Assembly: GCA_014649555.1 (NCBI GenBank)
Contig: BMTG01000013.1
Span: 124,001-188,000, forward strand
Source: Streptomyces globisporus
GTDB lineage: Bacteria > Actinomycetota > Actinomycetes > Streptomycetales > Streptomycetaceae
DNA: 64,000 bases
Direction of reading: 5' to 3'
Below are positions 14,919 to 24,224 of the stretch, piece by piece; the stretch's first letter is position 1; the number at the start of each line of letters is the position of its first letter. The notes under the pieces are model-generated. The model worked only from the letters and a program-made list of their open reading frames with translations. It was not told the DNA's origin and ran no database searches. The translations under genes and the position numbers were made by a program.

Positions 14919-16556
14919 TCAGCCGAGGAGGCCGCCGATCGGGTTCCGGCCTCCGCCGCCCGAGGTGGATCCCTCGCCGCCGGAGGAGGTCGAGCCGCCG
15001 GTGGGGTCGGGTTCGCCGCCGCCGCCCGTGGAGGCGTCGCCGCTGGTGGAGCCGGACGAGGTGGGTCCGGCGCTGGTGGCGGCCGGGGGCTGCTGCGGGG
15101 TGGTCTGCTGCGGGGGTGCCTGGCCGGTGCCCTGGGTCTGGCTGGGCTGGGTGCCCTGGCCGGTGCTCTGGCCGCCGCCGGAGTCGCGGGTGGCGCCGGG
15201 GCTGGCCTGGCCGGTGGCGGGGGTGCCGGCCGCGCCGGAGGGGCTGGGGTCCGGCTGTCGCTGCTGCTCCGGGGTGCGGGAGGCCTGGCGTTCGCCGGTG
15301 GACTCCTGGGGGAGCGGCATGCCGGGGAGGCGGTTGGTGGGGTTGTCGTTGCGGCCGGGGACGGTGACGACCTCGGTGGAGCGGACCGCGCCGCCGAGGA
15401 TGGAGCCGATGAGGAGGGTGAGTCCGACGACGACGGTCGCGACGACGGTGCCCCGGCGCAGGACCCGGCGGCGCAGGTCCCAGAGTTCCGAGCGGGGGCC
15501 GAGCTTGCGCCAGGCTTCCCCGGCGAGCCGTCCGTCGACGGAGTAGACGGGGGCGCCCGCGATGATCAGCGGGCTCCAGGCGGCCAGCAGGATGATGTCG
15601 GGGGCGTCGTACACGGGGACCGTGCGCCAGCTGACCGTCACCAGCAGCGCGGCGGAGAGCAGGGCGCCGAACGCGGCGGCGACCCGCTGCCAGAGGCCGA
15701 GGACGGTGAGGACGCCGACGACGACCTGGAGGAAGGCGACGGTCAGTCCGGCGCCGACCGGGTGGGAGAGCGCGAAGTCGCGCAGGGGTTCGGCGACCGC
15801 CCACGGGTGCAGGGAGGTCAGCCACTTGACCATCGAGCCGCGTTCGCCGCCGTCGAAGTAGACGGGGTCGCACAGCTTGCCCATGCCGGCGTAGATGGAG
15901 ATGAAGCCGAGGAGGACCCGCATGGGGAGCAGGACGACGCCCAGGTTCATCCGGTGGCCCGGGTAGTAGGCGTGCCGGACGGGGTCGCCCGTGCCGCGCC
16001 GGGCGCGGGAGTCGGCTTCGTCGGAGTCCGGGGAGTCGGCGTCGTCGTAGTCGTCGCCGGGTCCTCCGGGTCCGTCGAGCGGGTCGTCGTACGCGCCGAC
16101 GGCCTGCCGCATGGGCGGCAGCAGGGGGCCGGTGCGTCCCGGTTGGTGGGGGGCGGTCAGTACGGGGTTGGGCTGCGTCTCCTCCAGGAGCGGGATGACC
16201 TGGGTCGCGCCCGCTTCGTGGCCGTGCCCGCCGGGGGGCGCGCCGAGTCCGGCGTCGAGGTGTCCGGCGGTGGAGTTGCGCACGGCCTGGAGGAGGCCCG
16301 TCGCACCGGGGTCCCCGGGAGCGGACTTGCCGCTCCAGACGACGGGTGCCCGCCTGCGGCCTCCGCCGGCGCCGCTCATGGCGGGGATGCGGGCCGTATC
16401 CGCGGGGGCACCGCGCAGCCGTGCGCGCTGGCCCGGGGCGAGCTGCACCCGGAAGCTGGCGTGGTTGACGATGACCTGCGCGGGGTCGCTGTCCACCTTG
16501 GTCATGCTCAGGGCGGGTTGCTCGTCGAACCGAGGCGTTCTGGTGTCCACACTCAT
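14919..16556 (-). CDS. DoxX family membrane protein with long disordered ends
   Basis: A 545-residue protein. Residues ~1-195 are hydrophilic and Pro/Gly/Asp-rich. Residues ~200-345 hold the DoxX four-helix core (LGVVLLPMRVLLGFISIYAG, GLTVAFLQVVVGVLTVLGLW, AAFGALLSAALLVTVSW, DAPDIILLAAWSPLIIAGAP). Another membrane helix lies at ~375-395 (GTVVATVVVGLTLLIGSILG). The last ~130 residues are Gln/Thr/Gly/Ser low-complexity sequence, probably outside the membrane. DoxX proteins are linked to redox and sulfur balance in actinobacteria; no specific reaction can be given. Confidence 0.88.
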   Translation of the reverse strand: MSVDTRTPRFDEQPALSMTKVDSDPAQVIVNHASFRVQLAPGQRARLRGAPADTARIPAMSGAGGGRRRAPVVWSGKSAPGDPGATGLLQAVRNSTAGHLDAGLGAPPGGHGHEAGATQVIPLLEETQPNPVLTAPHQPGRTGPLLPPMRQAVGAYDDPLDGPGGPGDDYDDADSPDSDEADSRARRGTGDPVRHAYYPGHRMNLGVVLLPMRVLLGFISIYAGMGKLCDPVYFDGGERGSMVKWLTSLHPWAVAEPLRDFALSHPVGAGLTVAFLQVVVGVLTVLGLWQRVAAAFGALLSAALLVTVSWRTVPVYDAPDIILLAAWSPLIIAGAPVYSVDGRLAGEAWRKLGPRSELWDLRRRVLRRGTVVATVVVGLTLLIGSILGGAVRSTEVVTVPGRNDNPTNRLPGMPLPQESTGERQASRTPEQQRQPDPSPSGAAGTPATGQASPGATRDSGGGQSTGQGTQPSQTQGTGQAPPQQTTPQQPPAATSAGPTSSGSTSGDASTGGGGEPDPTGGSTSSGGEGSTSGGGGRNPIGGLLG

Positions 16557-16657
16557 CTAACCGAGTGATGTGTGTTTAGGACACTGCCTTGACCGCACCG
16601 GATGTGTCCGAGACCCGTCAAGATCAGGCCAAACTCGGGCATCCTGGATGGATGTTC

Positions 16658-16710
16658 GGCGTTCGCCCGTCAACTCGCCCGTCGGGCGGGCCTGTCGACG
16701 GGCGAACGCC
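16658..16710 (-). terminator. Terminator / inverted repeat upstream of the DoxX gene, downstream of rlmB
   Basis: GGCGTTCGCCCGTC (16658-16671) and GACGGGCGAACGCC (16697-16710) are perfect arms; the loop has its own CGCCCG/CGGGCG stem. It starts 16 bp past the rlmB stop. Confidence 0.8.
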
Positions 16711-16725
16711 GCACTCCAAGAAGCC

Positions 16726-17682
16726 CTAGGCGCGGCGGCGCGCCACCTCGTACAGCACGATGCCCGCGGCGACACCGGCGTTGAGCGACTCGGCGCCACC
16801 CGGCATGGAGATCCGCACCCGGTAGTCGCAGGTCTCGCCGACGAGCCGGCCGAGGCCCTTGCCCTCGCTGCCGATGACGATGACGACCGGGCCGTCCAGC
16901 TCTTCCAGGTCCTCCACCGTGTGCTCGCCGTCGGCGGCCAGGCCGACGACCGTGAGGCCCGCCTTCTGGTAGCCCTCCAGGGCGCGGGTGAGGTTGGTGA
17001 CCCGGGAGACGGGGGTGCGGGCCGCCGTGCCGGCGGAGGACTTCCAGGCTCCGGCGGTCATGCCGGCCGCGCGGCGCTCGGGGACGACGACGCCGTGGCC
17101 GCCGAACGCGGAGACGGAGCGGACGATGGCGCCGAGGTTGCGCGGGTCGGTCACGCCGTCCAGCGCGACGATCAGCGGGTCCTCGTGGTTCTCGTCGGCG
17201 GCGGCGAGCAGGTCGTCCGGGTGCGCGTACTCGTACGGCGGGACCTGGAGGACGAGGCCCTGGTGGTTCAGGCCGTTCGTCATCCGGTCCAGCTCGGGGC
17301 GCGGGGCCTCCATCAGGTTGATGGTGCCGCGGTCGCCGGCGAGCTTGAGGACGTCGCGGACGCGCTCGTCGTTGTCGATGTACTGCTGGACGTACAGCGT
17401 CACTGCGGGGACGCCGTCGCGCAGGGCCTCGTAGACCGGGTTGCGGCCGACGACCATCTCCGAGGTGCCCTTGACGCCGCCGCGCCGGGGCGCGGGGCGG
17501 CGGGCCGCGGCCTGCTTGGCCTGGGCGTTGGCGACCCGGTTCTTCTTGTGTCCCTTGCGGGCGGACGCGGGCGGGGTCGGACCCTTGCCCTCCAGGCCAC
17601 GGCGTCGCTTGCCACCGCTGCCGACCTGCGCGCCCTTCTTGTTGGACGTGCGGCGGTTCCTGCGCTGGCTGTTCCCGGCCAT
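16726..17682 (-). CDS. rlmB: 23S rRNA (guanosine-2251-2'-O)-methyltransferase RlmB
   Basis: A 318-residue SpoU-class (SPOUT) methyltransferase. Residues 1-75 are a Lys/Arg-rich actinobacterial extension. [20 protein letters not shown] starts the substrate-binding domain. Catalytic motifs are [16 protein letters not shown] (motif 1), [15 protein letters not shown] (motif 2) and [20 protein letters not shown] (motif 3, AdoMet knot). It methylates the ribosomal peptidyl-transferase centre. It follows cysS on the same strand, separated by a hairpin, a pairing common in actinobacteria. Confidence 0.93.
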   Translation of the reverse strand: MAGNSQRRNRRTSNKKGAQVGSGGKRRRGLEGKGPTPPASARKGHKKNRVANAQAKQAAARRPAPRRGGVKGTSEMVVGRNPVYEALRDGVPAVTLYVQQYIDNDERVRDVLKLAGDRGTINLMEAPRPELDRMTNGLNHQGLVLQVPPYEYAHPDDLLAAADENHEDPLIVALDGVTDPRNLGAIVRSVSAFGGHGVVVPERRAAGMTAGAWKSSAGTAARTPVSRVTNLTRALEGYQKAGLTVVGLAADGEHTVEDLEELDGPVVIVIGSEGKGLGRLVGETCDYRVRISMPGGAESLNAGVAAGIVLYEVARRRA

Positions 17683-17746
17683 GACCTACCTGTTCCTGTC
17701 AATCCTCGATCCACATACGGATGCGGACCGTGTACGTCTCATCAGT

Positions 17747-17772
17747 GTGCCGCCCGGATCGCCGGGCGGCAC
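17747..17772 (-). terminator. Hairpin between cysS and rlmB
   Basis: GTGCCGCCCGG (17747-17757) and CCGGGCGGCAC (17762-17772) form a perfect 11-bp stem with a 4-nt loop, 24 bp past the cysS stop. It may reduce read-through into rlmB. Confidence 0.75.
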
Positions 17773-17795
17773 CATTGCCCTGCTCAGAGGTTCGC

Positions 17796-19196
17796 TCAGC
17801 GCGGTCCCAGCGTCCACCGGGGGCCGGTGGGGCTGTCCTCGATGACGAGGCCGGACTGGTTGAGCTGGTCGCGGATGGCGTCGGCGGCGGCCCAGTCCTT
17901 GCGGGCACGGGCCGACTGCCGCTGGTCGAGGACCATGCGCACGAGGGTGTCGACGACGCCGTGCAGGTCCTCGCCGCGGTCGCCCTCGCCCGCCCACTGC
18001 GGGTCGAGGGGGTCCAGGCCGAGGACGCCGAGCATGGCCCGGACCTCGGCGAGGCGGGCCGCGGCGGCTTCCTTGTCGTCGGCGGCCAGTGCGCTGTTGC
18101 CCTGGCGGACGGTGGTGTGGATGATCGCCAGCGCCTGCGGGACGCCCAGGTCCTCGTCCATCGCCTCGGCGAAGGCGGGCGGCACCTCGGCGGCGGGGGC
18201 GACGGTCTCCCCCACCTTCTCGGTGACGCGCTGGACGAAGCCCTCGATGCGGGCGAACGCGGACTCGGCCTCGCGCAGGGCCTCCTCGCTGTACTCGATC
18301 ATCGACCGGTAGTGCGGGGTGCCGAGGTAGTAGCGCAGGACGATGGGGCGCCAGTGCTTGACCATCTCGCTGACGAGGACGGAGTTGCCCAGCGACTTCG
18401 ACATCTTCTCGCCTGCCAGGGTGACCCAGCCGTTGTGCACCCAGTAGTTGGCGAACGTGTCGCCGTACGCCTTGGCCTGGGCGATCTCGTTCTCGTGGTG
18501 CGGGAAGATCAGGTCGATGCCGCCGCCGTGGATGTCGAAGGCGGAGCCCAGGTACTTGTGGGCCATGGCCGAGCACTCCAGGTGCCAGCCGGGCCGGCCC
18601 CGGCCCCACGGGGTCTCCCAGCTGGGCTCGCCCGGCTTGACGGCCTTCCACATGGCGAAGTCGCGGAGGTCGCGCTTGCCGGTCTCGCCCTCGCCGGAGG
18701 GCTGGCGCAGATCGTCCAGCTCCTGGTTGGAGAGCTCCAGGTAGCCGGGGAGCGAGCGCACGTCGAAGTAGACGTTGCCGTCGGCCTCGTAGGCGTGGCC
18801 GCGCTCGATCAGGCCGCGCATCATCTCGATCATCTCGGGGATGTGGCCGGTGGCGCGGGGCTCGTAGGTGGGCGGCAGGCAGCCGAGCACGTCGTAGCCG
18901 TCGTTGAACGCGCGCTCGTTCTCGTAGCCGATCGACCACCACGGGCGGCCCTGCTCGGCGGACTTCGCGATGATCTTGTCGTCGATGTCGGTGACGTTCC
19001 GGATGAACGTGACGTCGTAGCCGCGGTAGGTGAACCAGCGGCGCATGATGTCGAAGTTCAGACCCGAGCGGATGTGGCCGATGTGCGGTGCTGCCTGGAC
19101 GGTGGCGCCACAGAGGTAGATCGAGACACAGCCCGCGGTGAGCGGGACGAAGTCACGGATCTGCCGGGCGCTGGTGTCGTGCAGGCGAATAGTCAC
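17796..19196 (-). CDS. cysS: Cysteinyl-tRNA synthetase
   Basis: A 466-residue class I synthetase. A zinc-site Cys lies in YLCGATVQ, HIGH is at residues 38-41 (APHIGHIRSG), WHLECSAMAHKYLG and GGGIDLIFPHHENEIAQ belong to the Cys/zinc site, and EKMSKSLGNS is the KMSKS loop. The C-terminal DALR/anticodon domain is complete. It charges tRNA-Cys. The start codon is GTG. The paralogue MshC (mycothiol ligase) is shorter and would lack these C-terminal features, so cysS is the right call. Confidence 0.96.
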   Translation of the reverse strand: MTIRLHDTSARQIRDFVPLTAGCVSIYLCGATVQAAPHIGHIRSGLNFDIMRRWFTYRGYDVTFIRNVTDIDDKIIAKSAEQGRPWWSIGYENERAFNDGYDVLGCLPPTYEPRATGHIPEMIEMMRGLIERGHAYEADGNVYFDVRSLPGYLELSNQELDDLRQPSGEGETGKRDLRDFAMWKAVKPGEPSWETPWGRGRPGWHLECSAMAHKYLGSAFDIHGGGIDLIFPHHENEIAQAKAYGDTFANYWVHNGWVTLAGEKMSKSLGNSVLVSEMVKHWRPIVLRYYLGTPHYRSMIEYSEEALREAESAFARIEGFVQRVTEKVGETVAPAAEVPPAFAEAMDEDLGVPQALAIIHTTVRQGNSALAADDKEAAAARLAEVRAMLGVLGLDPLDPQWAGEGDRGEDLHGVVDTLVRMVLDQRQSARARKDWAAADAIRDQLNQSGLVIEDSPTGPRWTLGPR

Positions 19197-19334
19197 GCCT
19201 CAAGGGTAGTAGGCCGACACCAGTGCCCCGCGACCCTTGGGGATCGCGGGGACAACTTTCTGGTACCGGGATGGTTCCGGACACCCCGGAGAGCGTTTTC
19301 CGGCCGTACGAGTACGCGGGAGACGCCCCGGGCC

Positions 19335-19739
19335 TCAGATGCTGCCGACGACCTTGCGCGGCGAGATCCGGACGACTACACGGGGGTCGTCCGCGCCGGA
19401 GTTCGGGTTGAACTCCGCGTACGGCTTGCCGGTGTACTTCACCGAGAGCTCGTCGATCAGCTCCTGCCCGCCGTCCGTCGTCAGTGTCGCCTCGCCGCGG
19501 ATCTCGGCGTAGCTGTATGGGGCGTCGAAGGGCTGGACGACCACGGTGACGCGCGGGTCGCGGCGGAGGTTCTTCTCCTTGCGGCGGCCGACGGTGGTGG
19601 AGATGAGGACGTCGTCGCCGTCGCGCTTGACCCAGACCGGGGAGACCTGGGGGCTGCCGTCGGGCTGGATGGTGGCGATGTTGACGAACACGGGGGTGTC
19701 CAGCAGGTTCTTGAGCTCGGTGGAGAGTGCGGCGGTCAT
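19335..19739 (-). CDS. PPOX-class F420/flavin-dependent oxidoreductase
   Basis: A 134-residue split-barrel protein: FVNIATIQPDGSPQVSPVWV, TTVGRRKEKNLRRDPRVTVV, PYSYAEIRGEAT. This pattern defines the small PPOX-class proteins in Actinobacteria, which bind F420 or FMN as dimers. The substrate is unknown. It is a single gene with GGAGGACGTACGC before its ATG, on the same strand as its neighbours. Confidence 0.9.
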   Translation of the reverse strand: MTAALSTELKNLLDTPVFVNIATIQPDGSPQVSPVWVKRDGDDVLISTTVGRRKEKNLRRDPRVTVVVQPFDAPYSYAEIRGEATLTTDGGQELIDELSVKYTGKPYAEFNPNSGADDPRVVVRISPRKVVGSI

Positions 19740-19879
19740 GCGTACGTCCTCCTGTGCGCTGCGGTTCGGTCGGAGCTGACCGGTGTTCCGATGCTGCTTC
19801 TACCCGGCAACCGCGCGCGGTCCCGCTTCCTTCCCGCCGCGTCCGGCCGGAAGGGTGAACTCGTCCCGGCCGGCAGGGC

Positions 19880-20392
19880 CTAGCGGGTCCGGTAGACCAG
19901 GGCGGTGGCGATGCCGGCGATGCCCTCGCCGCGACCGGTGAAGCCGAGCCCGTCGGACGTGGCGGCGGAGAGCGAGACGGGGGAGCCCACGGCGGCGGAC
20001 AGCACCTTCTGCGCCTCCTCGCGCCGCTTGCCGATCTTCGGGCGGAGGCCGACGACCTGGACGGCGACGTTCCCGATCTCGAAGCCCCCGGCGCGGACGA
20101 TCCGGGCGGCCTCGGTGAGCAGGGTGATGCCCGCGGTCCCGGACCACTCGGGCCGGCCCGTGCCGAAGTGCTGCCCGAGGTCGCCGAGGCCCGCGGCGGA
20201 GAAGAGCGCGTTGCAGGCGGCGTGCGCGACGACGTCGGCGTCCGAGTGGCCGGCGAGGCCCGGGCCCTCGCCCTCCCACTTCAGGCCCGCGCACCACAGT
20301 TCGCGGCCCTCCTCGAAGGCGTGGATGTCGGTGCCGATGCCGACGAGCGGGATGACGGGGGCGGGCCCCGCGGCAGACGTGTCAGAAACCAT
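19880..20392 (-). CDS. ispF: 2-C-methyl-D-erythritol 2,4-cyclodiphosphate synthase
   Basis: A 170-residue enzyme of the MEP isoprenoid pathway. [10 protein letters not shown] holds the metal-binding Asp22/His24. [20 protein letters not shown] holds the third metal ligand. The conserved C-terminal [15 protein letters not shown] binds the cytidine and phosphate. It forms trimers that cyclise CDP-ME 2-phosphate to MEcPP. It overlaps ispD by 11 bp, so the two are translationally coupled. Confidence 0.96.
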   Translation of the reverse strand: MVSDTSAAGPAPVIPLVGIGTDIHAFEEGRELWCAGLKWEGEGPGLAGHSDADVVAHAACNALFSAAGLGDLGQHFGTGRPEWSGTAGITLLTEAARIVRAGGFEIGNVAVQVVGLRPKIGKRREEAQKVLSAAVGSPVSLSAATSDGLGFTGRGEGIAGIATALVYRTR

Positions 20393-21149
20393 CGTTGGCC
20401 CTCCTGCGGGCGAGTACCGCTTCGGCCAGCACCAGATCGAGCGGCCGGGTCACCTTGAACGCCTCTTCGTGGCCGGGGACGACGACCACGGGCTGCCCGA
20501 GGCGTTCCACCATGCCCGCGTCGTCCGTGGCGCCCTCGCCGTCGACCGCGACCTCGGCGTGCGCCCGCTCCAGCGTCTCCCGGTCGAAACCCTGCGGCGT
20601 CTGCACCGCGCGCAGCCTGGCCCGTACGGGGGTGGCGAGCACCAGCTCCGGCTCCCCGGGCGTCGCGGCGGGCTCGACCTCCTTGACGGTGTCCGCGAGC
20701 GGCAGCGCGGGAACGACGGCGGGTGCCCCGTCCCGAACGGCGGCGGCGACCGCGTCGACCGTGTCGACCGGGACCAGCGGGCGCGCGGCGTCGTGGACCA
20801 GGACGACGGCGATGTCCTCGGGCAGCGCTTCGAGGCCGAGGCGGACGGACTCCTGGCGGGTCTCACCGCCCGGCACCACCAGGTAGTCGGTGCGCTCGGG
20901 CAGCGCGTGCTCGTCGAGGAGGTGCTTCACCTCGGGCGCGCCGTCCGGCGGGGCGACGACCACGACGAGGGAGACGGCGCGGGACGCGGCCATGGCGCGA
21001 ATGGCGTGGATCAGCATGGGTGTCCCGCCGAGCACCCGGAGGGCTTTGGGCGTGCCCGGACCGAGCCGCACGCCCCGCCCGGCCGCGGGGATCACCGCGG
21101 CGGTACGGGGAGGGCGCGGTCGGTCGGTCGGGGGTGGCGTCGATGACAT
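20382..21149 (-). CDS. ispD: 2-C-methyl-D-erythritol 4-phosphate cytidylyltransferase
   Basis: A 255-residue enzyme: [20 protein letters not shown] (nucleotide-binding loop with Arg and Lys), [24 protein letters not shown] and [11 protein letters not shown] are the IspD motifs. It makes CDP-methylerythritol from MEP and CTP. ATG at 21147-21149 follows GGAG at good spacing; a GTG nine bases upstream is possible. It lies in a carD-ispD-ispF arrangement, as in mycobacteria. Confidence 0.95.
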   Translation of the reverse strand: MSSTPPPTDRPRPPRTAAVIPAAGRGVRLGPGTPKALRVLGGTPMLIHAIRAMAASRAVSLVVVVAPPDGAPEVKHLLDEHALPERTDYLVVPGGETRQESVRLGLEALPEDIAVVLVHDAARPLVPVDTVDAVAAAVRDGAPAVVPALPLADTVKEVEPAATPGEPELVLATPVRARLRAVQTPQGFDRETLERAHAEVAVDGEGATDDAGMVERLGQPVVVVPGHEEAFKVTRPLDLVLAEAVLARRRANDGF

Positions 21150-21531
21150 CGGTTGCACTCCGAAGGTCCGAGGGGGCCAAGGGTCCGAGGGGTCCGATCC
21201 AAGGGTCCGAAGATCCGGGAGAAGGTCCCACGGTTCTGCAGGTTTGTTTCCACGACCGACATGGGTAGGGGCCCAGCGAGCCGGGCGTGACACCCTGACT
21301 CGCACCGGGCCCCTTCCGTGATCACCCGCCCGGTCGAGCGCAGGTCTCGCCGGGCTCACACAGCACCGGGGCCGCCCTTGCCCGACGGCCCCGTCAACAC
21401 GGATTCGGGTAGTTCACGGATTCGGGATACGCGCATGCGGTCCGAACATGCCGCAGCGCCCGACAACACAGCGTGAAAACGGCTGGTCAGCGGGCACCGC
21501 GGCATATTCATACGACCGGTGCAATCCGGTT
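21150..21531. other. 382-bp gap between carD and ispD
   Basis: No gene is seen. Near ispD (21160-21215) GGGTCCGA-type octamers recur four to five times. Further left, ACGGATTCGGG occurs twice close together (about 21398 and 21416). Near the carD stop ACCGG-TGCAAT-CCGGT could be a weak terminator stem. An ispD promoter probably lies in this gap, but no convincing -10 is visible. Confidence 0.5.
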
Positions 21532-22014
21532 TCAGGACGCGAGGACCTCGTCGAGCAGGGCCTCGGCCTTGTCCTCGTTCGTGTTCTCCGCGAGGGCGAG
21601 CTCGCTCACCAGGATCTGGCGGGCCTTGGCGAGCATGCGCTTCTCTCCGGCGGAGAGACCGCGCTCACGCTCCCGACGCCACAGGTCACGGACGACTTCC
21701 GCGACCTTGATGACATCGCCGGAGGCGAGCTTCTCGAGATTTGCCTTGTAACGCCGGGACCAGTTCGTCGGCTCTTCGGCGTACGGTGCACGCAGCACCT
21801 CGAAGACCCGGTCCAGCCCGTCCTGCCCGACCACGTCGCGCACGCCTACGAACTCCGCATTGTCCGCCGGCACACGGACTGTCAGGTCGCCCTGGGCGAC
21901 CTTGAGCACCAAGTAGGTCTTGTCCACGCCTTTGATCTGGCGAGTTTCGATAGCCTCGATCAGCGCGGCCCCGTGATGGGGATAGACCACGGTGTCGCCA
22001 ACCTTGAACGTCAT
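21532..22014 (-). CDS. carD: CarD-type RNA polymerase-binding transcription factor
   Basis: A 160-residue protein. The N-terminal RNAP-interaction (Tudor-like) domain is [20 protein letters not shown] then [20 protein letters not shown]. The C-terminal helical DNA-binding domain contains [17 protein letters not shown] and [17 protein letters not shown]. CarD binds the RNAP beta subunit and stabilises open complexes at rRNA and housekeeping promoters; it is essential in mycobacteria. GGAAGGGG precedes the ATG. Confidence 0.95.
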   Translation of the reverse strand: MTFKVGDTVVYPHHGAALIEAIETRQIKGVDKTYLVLKVAQGDLTVRVPADNAEFVGVRDVVGQDGLDRVFEVLRAPYAEEPTNWSRRYKANLEKLASGDVIKVAEVVRDLWRRERERGLSAGEKRMLAKARQILVSELALAENTNEDKAEALLDEVLAS

Positions 22015-22338
22015 GTGACAGGTACCCCTTCCGTGGCTATCCAGAGTAACACGAGAATCGACTCTCCTGAATGGCGTTTTCGCAGGTCAGGGCATATCTC
22101 GGGGCTTGACAACAGCAACACGAACGTGCTGCGGAAGGCATCCGGAGGACGGTATTCGCAGGTCGGAGCCGCTGTGCGCCCGGAGTGAAACATCCTCGCC
22201 ACACGGCCCGGAAGCCCTACAGAAGAGGACGAAAGTCCCGTTTTGTCGGTTTCGAGATGGCGATCATTCCCTACTCTGTTCGGTGATCGCTCACCCGTAC
22301 GGGCGTAACTGCCCGGCCGCAATGAATTTGATCAAGCC

Positions 22339-22356
22339 AAGTGCCGTACGGCACTT
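22339..22356. promoter_or_regulatory. 18-bp perfect palindrome
   Basis: AAGTGCCGTACGGCACTT is fully self-complementary. Its length and symmetry suit a dimeric repressor. It stands alone in the carD/lipoprotein gap. Confidence 0.45.
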
Positions 22357-22474
22357 TCCGCCCGGAACGCGAAGACGAACGCGAAGGCGAAGTAGCCGCG
22401 CGGCGGAAAAGGGCGAAGAAGCGGCGGGGCGCCCGGAAGAATTGATCACGCGGATTATGTGAACGGCACATGAC

Positions 22475-22488
22475 CTACCGGCCGGTAG
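22475..22488. promoter_or_regulatory. 14-bp perfect palindrome
   Basis: CTACCGGCCGGTAG is self-complementary, similar in style to TetR-family operators, about 215 bp before the lipoprotein start. Confidence 0.4.
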
Positions 22489-22701
22489 AACACCGCCACG
22501 ACGGCTGGGCCCCGCCCTTGATCGTCGATCAAGCCCACGCCGGACCGACGAGACACCTCCTAGAGGCGGGTCGGGTGCAAGGCGGGCGCGGCGGCTCGGT
22601 AGCCTAAGGCCGCTGACACACCCTTAGGGCGGCTTTACACCACCGCTCGACGCCCGACGTCCGAAGTCCGCAGTCCGAACGTTCAAGGAGTTGCCGCCGC
22701 C

Positions 22702-23412
22702 GTGAGCCGCAGCCTTCGACACGGCGCCCTCGCCGCCACCGCCACCGCGCTCTCGATCTTCTCCCTGTCCGCCTGTGCGGCGGGCAACAACGCCGAGACG
22801 CTCAAGATCCGGCCGGACAACCCGGCCACGACGGTGGGCAACATCAAGGTCCAGAACGTCAACGTGATCACGCAGCCCGACGCCGGCGCGGACGGCCCCG
22901 CCGTCGTGGCCGCGACGCTGTTCAACGACGGCACCGAGCGCGAGGTGCTGGAGGCGATCACGCTGCCCGGCAGCGACGTCCAGGTGAAGCTCCAGGCGGC
23001 CGGCGGCAAGGGCCCCATCGTGGTCCCGGCCGGCGGTCAGGTCATCATCGGCGGCAAGGGCAACGCCGCCGCCGTGATCGAGAACAGCGGCGAGGCCGCC
23101 CGCAACGGCGACGTGCAGCAGGTCGTCTTCAAGCTCAGCCGGACCGGCGATGTCGGCCTCGGCGCGAGTGTCTTCCCGGCCGAGGGCTTCTTCAAGGACT
23201 TCGGTCCCAGCCCGAAGGCCGAGGCGCCCGCCCCGAAGCCGAGCCCGACGCCGTCCGGCAACGCGACCGGCGACGCGGAGACGCCCGGCACGGCCGAGGG
23301 CACGACGGGCGGTACGCCGGCGGACGGCGCGACCGCCGAAGGCGCCACCGGCCAGGGCGAGACCGGCACGCAGGGCGCGGGCGACGGCGCCTCGGTGCCC
23401 GCGGCCGACTGA
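22702..23412 (+). CDS. Lipoprotein, PCu(A)C/DUF461-like
   Basis: A 236-residue lipoprotein starting at GTG. The signal peptide ends in the lipobox LSAC (Cys ~ residue 25). Residues ~35-165 form a beta-sandwich-like domain (VQNVNVITQPDAGADGPAVV, ATLFNDGTEREVLEAITLPG, VPAGGQVIIGGKGNAAAV) reminiscent of PCu(A)C/DUF461 proteins. The His/Met copper ligands of true PCu(A)C are not seen, so copper binding is doubtful. The last ~65 residues are Ala/Gly/Thr/Pro low-complexity sequence. It is exposed on the outer face of the membrane and convergent with phoP. Confidence 0.8.
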   Translation: MSRSLRHGALAATATALSIFSLSACAAGNNAETLKIRPDNPATTVGNIKVQNVNVITQPDAGADGPAVVAATLFNDGTEREVLEAITLPGSDVQVKLQAAGGKGPIVVPAGGQVIIGGKGNAAAVIENSGEAARNGDVQQVVFKLSRTGDVGLGASVFPAEGFFKDFGPSPKAEAPAPKPSPTPSGNATGDAETPGTAEGTTGGTPADGATAEGATGQGETGTQGAGDGASVPAAD

Positions 23413-23457
23413 CCGCCGCCGCCGGACCCCGTAAGCCCGGCGGCACACGCGTACAGC

Positions 23458-23501
23458 ACGCCGAAGGGGCGCTTCCCGGCCGGGAAGCGCCCCTTCGGCG
23501 T
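23458..23501. terminator. Bidirectional terminator, 44-bp perfect palindrome
   Basis: Arms 23458-23479 and 23480-23501 (core AAGGGGCGCTTCCCGG and its complement) are perfectly complementary with no spacer. It lies between the convergent lipoprotein gene and phoP. Confidence 0.9.
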
Positions 23502-23543
23502 ACACGGGACCACGCGGCCGGCGCGGACCGCACGGCCAGCGGT

Positions 23544-24224
23544 TTACGGCTCGAACTTGTACCCCAGGCCCCGCACGGTGACGAGGTAGCGCGGGGCGCC
23601 CGGGTCGGGCTCGATCTTGGCGCGCAGGCGCTTGACGTGGACGTCGAGGGTCTTGGTGTCGCCGACGTAGTCCGCGCCCCAGACCCGGTCGATGAGCTGC
23701 ATACGGGTGAGCACGCGGCCCGCGTTGCGCAGGAGCATCTCCAGGAGGTCGAACTCCTTGAGCGGGAGGTCGACCTTGCCGCCGGAGACGGTGACGACGT
23801 GCCGGTCGACGTCCATCCGGACCGGGCCCGCCTCCAGGGCCGCCGGGGTGACCTCCTCCGGCTCGCCGCGGCGGCGCAGGACTGCCCGGATGCGGGCGAC
23901 GAGCTCGCGGGAGGAGAAGGGCTTGGTGACGTAGTCGTCGGCTCCTATCTCCAGCCCGACGACCTTGTCGATCTCGCTGTCCTTGGCGGTGACCATGATC
24001 ACCGGGACGTTGGAGCGGCTGCGGAGCTGGCGGCACACCTCGGTGCCGGGCAGTCCGGGCAGCATCAGGTCGAGGAGGACCAGGTCGGCGCCGTTGCGCT
24101 CGAACTCGTCCAGACCGTCGGGGCCGGTCGCCGCGATGGCGACCTCGAAGCCTTCCTTGCGCAGCATGTAGGACAGGGCGTCGCTGAAGGATTCCTCATC
24201 CTCGACGACAAGCACTCGGGTCAC
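23544..24224 (-). CDS. phoP: Response regulator PhoP
   Basis: A 226-residue OmpR-type regulator. The receiver (1-120) has acidic pocket Glu8-Asp9, phospho-acceptor Asp52 (LVLLDLMLPG) and Lys in YVTKPFSS. The winged helix (125-225) contains PLKEFDLLEMLLRNAG, RVWGADYVGDTKTLDVHVKR and TVRGLGYKFEP. It closely fits Streptomyces PhoP, which binds PHO boxes under phosphate limitation. The GTG start overlaps phoR by 4 bp. Convergent with the lipoprotein gene. Confidence 0.95.
   Translation of the reverse strand: MTRVLVVEDEESFSDALSYMLRKEGFEVAIAATGPDGLDEFERNGADLVLLDLMLPGLPGTEVCRQLRSRSNVPVIMVTAKDSEIDKVVGLEIGADDYVTKPFSSRELVARIRAVLRRRGEPEEVTPAALEAGPVRMDVDRHVVTVSGGKVDLPLKEFDLLEMLLRNAGRVLTRMQLIDRVWGADYVGDTKTLDVHVKRLRAKIEPDPGAPRYLVTVRGLGYKFEP

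Larger units (their letters stand above)
22015..22701. other. 687-bp gap between divergent carD and a lipoprotein gene
   Basis: No supported gene. It is less GC-rich than its surroundings and should hold both divergent promoters. It contains two perfect palindromes (22339-22356 and 22475-22488), a possible hairpin GCGATCA...TGATCGC (about 22259-22289), and CCTAAGG...CCTTAGG near the lipoprotein gene. A 46-codon ORF at 22322-22462 is weak (basic, low-complexity, no ribosome-binding site). Confidence 0.5.

Noticed and set aside
22322-22462. 46-codon basic ORF in the carD/lipoprotein gap
   Set aside because: No ribosome-binding site, Arg/Glu-rich low-complexity sequence and a palindrome inside; could not be supported as a gene.
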